Shown here piece by piece: positions 1-4,660 of a DNA stretch of 5,664 nt. The translations under genes and the position numbers were made by a program. The notes beneath the pieces are model-generated. The model was not told the DNA's origin and made no database searches. It was given only the letters and a program-made list of their open reading frames with translations. Source of the DNA: an uncultured Collinsella sp. (lineage in GTDB: Bacteria > Actinomycetota > Coriobacteriia > Coriobacteriales > Coriobacteriaceae); contig CABUZI010000105.1 in NCBI GenBank assembly GCA_902496005.1, positions 1 to 5,664 on the forward strand, read 5' to 3'. Each line of letters begins with the position of its first letter. Positions within the stretch are counted from its first letter, which is position 1.

Positions 1-2078
1 GTGAGGAGGCCCTTCGCCGTCTGGGAATTCGGACGGTGGGGGACCTCCTTCTCCATATCCCTCATCGATACCTCGACTTTACCCGTTCTTGGTCTATCGA
101 GATGGCACCCATCGGTACCGTGTGCACCATCATCGCCACGGTCGACCGTATCGTCCAAAAGCAGCCGCGTCCGCGCATGCAGGTGACCGAGGTCTCACTC
201 GTTGACGAGACGGGCGTGCTGCAGGTCGCCTTTTTCCGCCAGCCCTGGATTGCCCAGCAGCTTAAGCAGGGCGACCGCCTGGCCGTGATGGGCAAGGTCG
301 AGTTTGCCTACGGTTTTAAGCAGATGGCCTCGCCCCACTTTGAAAAGCTCGAGGACGGGCGCGCCGCAGGCACCATTCTGCCGGTCCATTACGTGAGCGA
401 TGGCGTGAGCCAGGCGTGGATGCGCCGCATCGTAAGCGGCGCGCTCGAGGTCGTCGGCAATCCGTTCGATCCGATTCCCGCGCCGTTGCGCGCAAAGCGG
501 AAGCTCATGAGCAATGCCCGCGCGTTGCGTTCGATCCATTTTCCATCGAGTATGGCCGAGTGCGATATCGCGCGCGCACGGCTTGCCTACGAGGAGTGCC
601 TCTACCTGCAGCTGGCGTTGCGTCTGCGCAACGACGGCGGCCTGGTCGATGTGGTGCCCTATGCCCACACCGCGGGCGAGCACCTGGCCGCGCTCAAGCA
701 AGCCCTGCCGTTTTCGCTGAGCGACGAGCAGGAGGCCGCGTTCCAAGACATCCTGCATGACATGTGCGATGGCGGGCGCGTGATGAACCGTCTGCTGCTG
801 GGCGATGTCGGTACCGGTAAGACCGCCGTTGCCGCCTGCGCGCTGGCTGTGGCTGCCGATAGCGGCACGCAGGCCTGCGTTATGGCGCCCACGGGCGTGC
901 TGGCGCGCCAATATGCCGATAAGACCGGCCCTCTGCTCTCGCAGGCCGGCATGTCCTGGGCGCTTCTGACGGGCGCCACGCCGGCCGCAGAGCGCGAGCG
1001 CATCCATGCCCAGCTGGAATCGGGCGAGCTTGACGTGCTCTTTGGCACCCATGCGGTGCTTTCGGATAACGTTGCGTTCAAGCATCTGTCGCTTGTTGTC
1101 ATCGACGAGCAGCACCGCTTTGGCGTTGGCCAGCGCAACGCCCTACGCGCGAAGGGCCCCGGTGCCGATCTGCTCGTTATGACGGCAACGCCCATCCCGC
1201 GTACGCTGGCGCTTTCGGTCTACGGCGATCTGGATTCGAGCATCATCCGCCATCGGCCCGTCCCTGGCGCTGGCGTGTCGACACGCGTGCTCACCGAGTC
1301 GAGCCGCGACCTCGCCTATGGCGCCATCCGCGAAGCGCATGAAAAAGGTCAGCAGGCATACGTGATTTGCCCGCTCGTGGAGCCGAGTGACTCGGCCGAT
1401 GAGTTGGAGGACGTGCCCGGTATCGCCCGCGACGAGGAGGGCCGCGTGACGGTCCCCGTGCCGCTGCATGATACGGCGACCGAGCTCGACCGACTGCGCC
1501 TGGCGTTGCCGGGTCTTGCCATCGAGCGCCTTCACGGCCGCATGCCAGCGGGGGAGAAGGACCAGGTTATCGATGCCTTCAAGCGTGGCGAGATCGACGT
1601 TCTCGTCTCGACTACGGTGGTCGAGGTGGGCGTCGACGTGCCCAACGCCACCGTCATGGTCATCGAGAATGGCGAGCGCTTTGGGTTGGCGGCCTTGCAC
1701 CAGCTGCGCGGGCGCGTGGGCCGCGGCAGCGTGTCGGGTACGTGCCTGGTCATGACGCACTCCAAGGGCAATGGCGGCGCGTCGACGGCACAAGACCGCC
1801 TCCAGTCACTCGAGAAGACCTCGGACGGCTTTACGCTCGCCCAGATGGACCTGCGTCTGCGCCACGAGGGCGAGATTCTTGGCTACCGTCAGCATGGCGG
1901 CGTGACCCTGCACTTTGTGGACCTGGACGCCGACGAGGAATTGATCGAATGGGCCCATTTGGACGCGGTCGAGCTCTTGCGGTATGCTTGCAACCTTGAC
2001 TCTGTGGCGACGCGCCCCCTACGCGATGCGGTCGCCATGCGTTATCGACATATCTTTAAGGAGGTCAGCGGAGGATGA
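1..2078 (+). CDS. recG: ATP-dependent DNA helicase RecG (5' partial)
   Basis: RecG is a superfamily 2 DNA translocase that remodels stalled replication forks and Holliday junctions. The first complete codon is at base 3, and the reading frame is open through the left edge, so the true start lies outside; against E. coli RecG (recalled) about 20 N-terminal residues are missing. A GTG at 36 would cut into the conserved DLLLHIPHRY segment and is not the real start. Counting residues from base 3 (691 visible), the order is: N-terminal helix and OB-fold wedge domain (about 1-150), Walker A GDVGTGKT (267-274), DEQH box (368-371) followed by RFGVGQR, MTATPIPRT (393-401), LHGRMP (510), STTVVEVGVDVP (about 536-547), and motif VI QLRGRVGRG (567-575). 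The C-terminal TRG-type region reads RHEGEILGYRQHG where RGPGE is usual. There is also an extra acidic stretch between motifs III and IV. The stop overlaps the rsmD start (ATGA). Family assignment is essentially certain. Confidence 0.97.
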   Translation, partial: EEALRRLGIRTVGDLLLHIPHRYLDFTRSWSIEMAPIGTVCTIIATVDRIVQKQPRPRMQVTEVSLVDETGVLQVAFFRQPWIAQQLKQGDRLAVMGKVEFAYGFKQMASPHFEKLEDGRAAGTILPVHYVSDGVSQAWMRRIVSGALEVVGNPFDPIPAPLRAKRKLMSNARALRSIHFPSSMAECDIARARLAYEECLYLQLALRLRNDGGLVDVVPYAHTAGEHLAALKQALPFSLSDEQEAAFQDILHDMCDGGRVMNRLLLGDVGTGKTAVAACALAVAADSGTQACVMAPTGVLARQYADKTGPLLSQAGMSWALLTGATPAAERERIHAQLESGELDVLFGTHAVLSDNVAFKHLSLVVIDEQHRFGVGQRNALRAKGPGADLLVMTATPIPRTLALSVYGDLDSSIIRHRPVPGAGVSTRVLTESSRDLAYGAIREAHEKGQQAYVICPLVEPSDSADELEDVPGIARDEEGRVTVPVPLHDTATELDRLRLALPGLAIERLHGRMPAGEKDQVIDAFKRGEIDVLVSTTVVEVGVDVPNATVMVIENGERFGLAALHQLRGRVGRGSVSGTCLVMTHSKGNGGASTAQDRLQSLEKTSDGFTLAQMDLRLRHEGEILGYRQHGGVTLHFVDLDADEELIEWAHLDAVELLRYACNLDSVATRPLRDAVAMRYRHIFKEVSGG
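2058..2065 (+). promoter_or_regulatory. Ribosome binding site of rsmD, inside recG
   Basis: AAGGAGGT is a near-perfect Shine-Dalgarno sequence 9 bases before the ATG at 2075. A second GGAGG at 2070-2074 abuts the start codon directly and is too close to serve it. The site lies in the last codons of recG. Together with the ATGA overlap it suggests ribosomes finishing recG can reinitiate on rsmD, while the strong site also allows independent initiation. Confidence 0.8.
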
Positions 2079-2719
2079 GAATCATCGGCGGCGAATGGCG
2101 CGGTCGTAAGATCGAGGAGCCCCGTGGTCGCGATGTCACCCGCCCCACGACCGATCGTGTGCGCGAGGCATGCGCATCTATGGTCATGTCGGCATTCGAC
2201 TTCGATCTTGACGAGGTCCGCGTGCTGGACGCCTTTGGCGGTTCCGGCGCTTTGGGTATCGAGATGCTCTCACGTGGTGCCCGCTCGCTCACGACGTTCG
2301 AGATCGATCGCAACGCTGCGCGGCTCATTACCAAGAATATCGAGTCGCTCTGCCGTGACCGTGCGCGTTGGCGCGTGGTCACGGGCGACATGCTGGCGAG
2401 TGCCTCGCGCGGTCGTGTACCGGGAGGTCCCTTTGATTTGGTCCTGCTCGACCCGCCCTATGCTTTTGGTGCCGAGCCGGTCGAGGAACTGCTGCAGAAA
2501 CTGGTTCAGCAGGGTCTGCTTGCACCTGGCGCTTTTGCCCTGTTTGAGCATGCCGCCGCCGATGCGGGCGCGCATCCGGTAGGCTTTGAGACTGTACGTG
2601 AGAAGCGCTACGGCATCACCTCGGTCGACCTGCTGCGCTGGGCCGGCGATAGCAAGGACGGCGGCACTGATGCTAACGAAAATGACGAGGCAGTATCCCC
2701 GGAGGACGCCCATGAGTGA
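2075..2719 (+). CDS. rsmD: 16S rRNA (guanine966-N2)-methyltransferase RsmD
   Basis: RsmD uses S-adenosylmethionine to methylate N2 of G966 of 16S rRNA during small-subunit assembly in the cytoplasm. The 214-residue protein opens with the family signature MRIIGGEWRGRK, followed by RPTTDRVRE (23-31). The Rossmann-fold SAM-binding motif I is VLDAFGGSGALG (50-61), the acidic residue ending strand 2 is E76 in FEID, and the catalytic N6/N2-methylase motif is DPPY (126-129). The C-terminal strand region YGITSVDLLRW (179-189) is also typical. Residues from about 191 form a short polar, acidic tail that looks unstructured and makes the protein somewhat longer than the usual 180-200. The start overlaps the recG stop by 4 bases, and the end overlaps coaD by 8 bases (2712-2719). 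rsmD followed by coaD is a very common bacterial gene pair. Confidence 0.96.
   Translation: MRIIGGEWRGRKIEEPRGRDVTRPTTDRVREACASMVMSAFDFDLDEVRVLDAFGGSGALGIEMLSRGARSLTTFEIDRNAARLITKNIESLCRDRARWRVVTGDMLASASRGRVPGGPFDLVLLDPPYAFGAEPVEELLQKLVQQGLLAPGAFALFEHAAADAGAHPVGFETVREKRYGITSVDLLRWAGDSKDGGTDANENDEAVSPEDAHE
2701..2705 (+). promoter_or_regulatory. Ribosome binding site of coaD, inside rsmD
   Basis: GGAGG lies 6 bases before the ATG at 2712. It fixes the coaD start there and rules out an in-frame upstream start at 2586, which would add 42 residues of non-family sequence. The site falls within the polar C-terminal tail of rsmD. Confidence 0.8.
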
Positions 2720-3209
2720 CACCATCAACCGCGTGATCGTCCCGGGCACCTTCGATCCCATCACGTTTGGCCATATCGATGTGATCCGCCGCGCCCGCCG
2801 CATCTTTCCCAGCGTGATCGTCGCTGTTGCCGAGTCGCAGGGTAAAAACGGTGTGGGCACCACGTTTACGCTCGATGAGCGCGTGGCGCTGGCCCGCGAG
2901 GCGCTCGGTGATATCGACGGCGTCGAGGTCCTGCCCTTTACCGGCCTCTTGGTCGACTTCGCTCGCGAGCAGGGGGCGGGGGCCGTGGTCAAGGGCCTGC
3001 GCGCCATGACCGACTTTGAATATGAGCTGCAGCAGGCCGACCTTAACTATCGCCTGGATAGCGAGCTGGAGTCCATCTTTGTCATGAGTGCGCCGCAGTA
3101 CGGCTATATCTCGAGCTCGGTTGTTCGCCAGATCGCCTCGCTCGGCAGCGACGTATCGACGTTTGTCCCGTCCAACGTGGTCGAAGCGCTCAAACATCGC
3201 TTTTCGTGA
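2712..3209 (+). CDS. coaD: Phosphopantetheine adenylyltransferase CoaD
   Basis: CoaD transfers AMP from ATP to 4'-phosphopantetheine, giving dephospho-CoA, the penultimate step of coenzyme A synthesis; bacterial enzymes are usually hexamers. The protein has 165 residues, the normal size. Nucleotidyltransferase motifs are clear: GTFDPITFGH (12-21), with T13 and the (T/H)xGH histidine H21; the loop lysine K45; FTLDERVALA (52-61); KGLRAMTDFEYE (94-105), with K94 and R97 matching E. coli R88 and R91; and the ISSSVVRQIA nucleotide-binding segment (133-142). K in place of the first R of RGLR is also usual in actinobacteria. The loop between strand 2 and FTLDERV is about three residues longer than in E. 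coli CoaD as I recall it. The gene overlaps rsmD by 8 bases and is followed by a 68-base gap with a promoter candidate, so it probably ends the recG-rsmD-coaD coupled set. Confidence 0.97.
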   Translation: MSDTINRVIVPGTFDPITFGHIDVIRRARRIFPSVIVAVAESQGKNGVGTTFTLDERVALAREALGDIDGVEVLPFTGLLVDFAREQGAGAVVKGLRAMTDFEYELQQADLNYRLDSELESIFVMSAPQYGYISSSVVRQIASLGSDVSTFVPSNVVEALKHRFS

Positions 3210-3233
3210 CGTTTCTTATTGCCTGGTGGCATG

Positions 3234-3242
3234 TGGTAAACT
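3234..3242 (+). promoter_or_regulatory. Candidate extended -10 promoter for the coiled-coil gene
   Basis: The box TGG-TAAACT (TG at 3234-3235, hexamer 3237-3242) fits an extended -10 element. It lies in the short gap after coaD and would start transcription near 3249, about 28 bases before the downstream ATG at 3278. No good -35 hexamer is present at the usual distance (TTCTTA at 3213-3218 is poor), as is common for extended -10 promoters. The same TGTGGTA core recurs before rpmF. No terminator is visible after coaD, so readthrough from upstream is also likely. Confidence 0.4.
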
Positions 3243-3265
3243 AGCACGATGATATGTTACCTATG

Positions 3266-3273
3266 AAAGGAGA
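3266..3273 (+). promoter_or_regulatory. Ribosome binding site deciding the start of the coiled-coil gene
   Basis: AAAGGAGA is spaced four bases from the ATG at 3278 (the AGGAG core ends five bases away). It lies downstream of two in-frame upstream ATGs at 3254 and 3263, neither of which has a convincing Shine-Dalgarno sequence. This makes 3278 the likely start. Confidence 0.75.
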
Positions 3274-3277
3274 CCGG

Positions 3278-3775
3278 ATGCCGGGCGAGAATTTTCCTGG
3301 CGATAGGATCGTCAGCTTGGTCGATGAGCTCGAAGGGCTGATCGAGGAAGCCAAGCCGCCTTTCGGCAAGAACGCTCAGTTCAAGGTCATCGACGCCGAC
3401 GTGTTCTTCAACATCCTCGACGAGATCCGCATGAGCTATCCCGAGGAGTGGCAGAAGTCCCGCCGTATCCTTAAGGAGCGCGAGGAGCTTATGGCTTCCG
3501 CCGCCGCTCAGGCCGATTCCATCATCGCCGACGCTCAGCAGCAGGCCCTCACCATTGCCGGTGAGCAGGAGATCGTCCGCCTTGCGCAGCAGCAGGCCGA
3601 CGACATCCGCGATCGTGCCCAGCAGTACGAGCGCGAGACGCGTTATGCTGCCGAGGACTACGCAGAGCAGGTCTTTACGCACCTGGAGGAGAACCTCAAG
3701 AGCCTGACCGGCACCGTTACCCGTTGCCGTCAGCAGCTCAACGAGGGTGCCGCCCAACAGAACGGTCAGTGGTAA
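3278..3775 (+). CDS. Short SepIVA/DivIVA-like coiled-coil protein, putative division or envelope factor
   Basis: This is a 165-residue, cytoplasmic-looking protein with no signal peptide or membrane segment. Residues 9-26 (DRIVSLVDELEGLIEEAK) and 36-71 (including DADVFFNILDEIRMSYPEEW) form an N-terminal module. Residues about 66-135 are an alanine-, glutamine- and acid-rich heptad-type coiled coil, and the end (FTHLEENLKSLTGTVTRCRQQL) is a second amphipathic helix. From memory, mycobacterial SepIVA (Rv2927c, about 245 residues), a DivIVA-like septation factor, has the same order: an N-terminal LDELxxIVEEA-type segment, a 'DVLELIDDIKDAIPGE' segment, a long A/Q-rich coiled coil, and a C-terminal LEEFLN-TLRSV-RQL-type helix. 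Mycobacteria also place it between coaD and a DUF177 gene. The coiled coil here is much shorter. The SepIVA relationship is inferred from sequence pattern and position, not from a search; such proteins are often labelled 'hypothetical' or 'ATPase', and no nucleotide-binding motif is visible. The stop shares one base with the yceD start. Confidence 0.8.
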   Translation: MPGENFPGDRIVSLVDELEGLIEEAKPPFGKNAQFKVIDADVFFNILDEIRMSYPEEWQKSRRILKEREELMASAAAQADSIIADAQQQALTIAGEQEIVRLAQQQADDIRDRAQQYERETRYAAEDYAEQVFTHLEENLKSLTGTVTRCRQQLNEGAAQQNGQW

Positions 3776-4329
3776 TGGCTGAGTTCCCGAGCGTTACCGT
3801 CGATCTTTCCGAGCAGCTCGAGTTTCCTGGAGATTCGTATCCGCTGACCGGTAAGGTCGATGTCGCCACCTACACGGTGGGCGAGAAGGAGTACCAGCTT
3901 CAGGACGGCATCGACTACGACGTTGTCTTTACCAATGCCGGTACCGGTGTCTTGCTCACGGGCATGGTCCGCGCGCACGCCACCGGCGAGTGCGACCGTT
4001 GCCTGGAGCCCGCCTCGTTTGATATCGCTGGCGAGATCGAGGAGTTCTACCTCTTTGGGGAGCCCGAGGATCCCGAGGCCTACGAGGATGGCTACGAGCT
4101 CCTGGGTGAGGACCGCATTGTCGATCTGGGCGAGCCCATCAATGACGCGGTCGTTATGGACACGCCGTTTGTGGTGCTCTGCAAGCCTGATTGCCGCGGT
4201 CTGTGTCCCACCTGCGGTTGTAATCTCAACGTCGAGCAATGCGATTGCGCCGCCCAGGCAGAGGCAGAATGGGCCGCTGCCACGGAAAATCCATTTGCAG
4301 CATTGAAGAATCTCAAGCTCGATGAGTAA
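3775..4329 (+). CDS. yceD: YceD/DUF177 family protein (23S rRNA accumulation)
   Basis: YceD (DUF177) proteins are linked to accumulation of 23S rRNA and large-subunit assembly; their molecular activity is not well defined. The 184-residue protein has the family pattern: a beta-rich N-terminal half, then GECDRCLEP with C73 and C76, an acidic middle (about 87-115), and a cysteine-rich segment at C136, C140, C144, C147, C149, C156 and C158 containing CRGLCPTCGCNLN. The end, NPFAALKNLKLDE, is also typical. The paired cysteines suggest metal (zinc) binding; that is inference. The ATG at 3775 overlaps the previous stop as TAATG, with no strong Shine-Dalgarno sequence of its own, so translation probably depends on termination-reinitiation. 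An in-frame TTG at 3724 lies deep in the upstream gene and is less likely. yceD directly before rpmF is a widespread bacterial pairing, which supports the assignment. Confidence 0.93.
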   Translation: MAEFPSVTVDLSEQLEFPGDSYPLTGKVDVATYTVGEKEYQLQDGIDYDVVFTNAGTGVLLTGMVRAHATGECDRCLEPASFDIAGEIEEFYLFGEPEDPEAYEDGYELLGEDRIVDLGEPINDAVVMDTPFVVLCKPDCRGLCPTCGCNLNVEQCDCAAQAEAEWAAATENPFAALKNLKLDE

Positions 4330-4334
4330 AACTG

Positions 4335-4343
4335 TGGTAGTAT
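4335..4343 (+). promoter_or_regulatory. Candidate extended -10 promoter for rpmF
   Basis: TGG-TAGTAT (TG at 4335-4336, hexamer 4338-4343) lies just after the yceD stop and would start an rpmF message near 4350 with a leader of about 44 bases. No clear -35 element is found 16-18 bases upstream. The surrounding TGTGGTA...T.GC matches the candidate at 3232-3246 at 10 of 14 positions, which raises confidence slightly in both. A weak GTAG/CTAC stem (4337-4340 with 4346-4349) overlaps it. Confidence 0.4.
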
Positions 4344-4380
4344 CGCTACTTGCGCGTAATCGCCACACTGGATAGTTCAT

Positions 4381-4388
4381 AAGGAAGG
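4381..4388 (+). promoter_or_regulatory. Ribosome binding site of rpmF
   Basis: AAGGAAGG lies five bases before the ATG at 4394. It is a good purine-rich Shine-Dalgarno sequence and supports this start, which also gives the canonical MPVPK N-terminus of L32. Confidence 0.7.
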
Positions 4389-4393
4389 TCACT

Positions 4394-4573
4394 ATGCCCG
4401 TACCTAAACAAAAGCAGGGTCGTATCCGCACTCACACCCGTCGTTCCGCCAACATGAAGATTTCGGCTGCGGCTCAGTCCACGTGCCCCCGTTGCGGCGC
4501 TGTCAAGCTTCCGCACCACGTGTGCCCCAGCTGCGGTTTCTACAAGGACCGCGAGGTTATCGTTACCGAGTAA
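4394..4573 (+). CDS. rpmF: 50S ribosomal protein L32
   Basis: bL32 is a small, basic protein of the large ribosomal subunit. The 59-residue product begins MPVPKQKQGR, has a basic arginine-rich N-terminal half (RIRTHTRRSANMK), and carries a complete zinc-ribbon: CPRC (C31, C34) and CPSC (C44, C47), with the LPHHVCPSCGFYK signature. This is the cysteine-containing (zinc-binding) form rather than the cysteine-free paralogue that some bacteria use under zinc limitation. Length and both motif pairs are normal. It sits 64 bases after yceD, behind its own promoter candidate, and 87 bases before plsX. The yceD-rpmF-plsX order is widespread in bacteria. Confidence 0.97.
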   Translation: MPVPKQKQGRIRTHTRRSANMKISAAAQSTCPRCGAVKLPHHVCPSCGFYKDREVIVTE

Positions 4574-4576
4574 CGG

Positions 4577-4582
4577 TATACT
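4577..4582 (+). promoter_or_regulatory. Possible -10 element in the plsX leader
   Basis: TATACT matches the -10 consensus at five of six positions and begins three bases after the rpmF stop. No TG extension or convincing -35 is seen (GAGGTT at 4553-4558 is poor). If used, transcription would begin near 4589 and pass through the inverted repeat and the hairpin before plsX. This rests only on the hexamer. Confidence 0.3.
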
Positions 4583-4596
4583 CTGGATGCGATGCC

Positions 4597-4610
4597 GTTC
4601 CAAATGGAAC
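4597..4610 (+). repeat. Perfect 6-bp inverted repeat before the plsX hairpin
   Basis: GTTCCA-AA-TGGAAC is a perfect inverted repeat with a two-base centre. As DNA it has the size of a repressor half-site pair. As RNA it could form only a tight hairpin of about five pairs with the loop AAAT. It does not match the FapR or FabT operator sequences I can recall. Function is unknown. Confidence 0.5.
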
Positions 4611-4613
4611 CAC

Positions 4614-4643
4614 AATGGCCGGCTCAATGAGTCGGCCATTTTT
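4614..4643 (+). terminator. Rho-independent terminator or attenuator between rpmF and plsX
   Basis: The left arm AATGGCCGGCTC (4614-4625) pairs with GAGTCGGCCATT (4629-4640), giving 12 pairs with one G-U and an AAT loop. The stem is GC-rich in the middle and followed by T bases (TTTTT at 4639-4643, then GT). This is the form of an intrinsic terminator. It ends only four bases before the plsX Shine-Dalgarno sequence. Either it terminates the rpmF message with partial readthrough, or it attenuates plsX. No promoter is visible after it, so plsX must be reached by readthrough. Confidence 0.8.
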
Positions 4644-4647
4644 GTAT

Positions 4648-4653
4648 AAGGAG
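4648..4653 (+). promoter_or_regulatory. Ribosome binding site of plsX, choosing the second ATG
   Basis: AAGGAG is seven bases from the ATG at 4661 but only one base from an in-frame ATG at 4655, so 4661 is preferred. The site follows the hairpin's T-tract almost immediately. Confidence 0.75.
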
Positions 4654-4660
4654 CATGTAT

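Noticed and set aside
1..186. Open frame beginning GTG at base 1 in frame 1
   Set aside because: The RecG protein runs in frame 3 through the same bases with the conserved DLLLHIPHRY segment, so this is an out-of-frame shadow.
195..1115. A 306-codon open frame on the minus strand within recG
   Set aside because: It lies wholly antisense to conserved RecG wedge and helicase motifs. Its composition (rich in A, R, G, H, Q) is that of a reverse-frame shadow.
2586..2711. Longer CoaD start at 2586
   Set aside because: It would add 42 residues lacking family similarity, overlapping rsmD out of frame. The ATG at 2712 has GGAGG six bases upstream and gives the normal length.
3210..3250. Possible terminator after coaD (TGCC-TGGT-GGCA at 3220-3231)
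   Set aside because: The stem has only four pairs and no T-tract, so it is not a credible terminator.
4587..4649. A 20-codon leader open frame whose TAA stop runs into the plsX Shine-Dalgarno sequence, spanning the inverted repeat and hairpin
   Set aside because: The position is suggestive of a leader peptide, but there is no Shine-Dalgarno sequence before its ATG, the start would lie at or before the presumed transcription start, and the codons show no stalling-type run. Without conservation data it is not supported.
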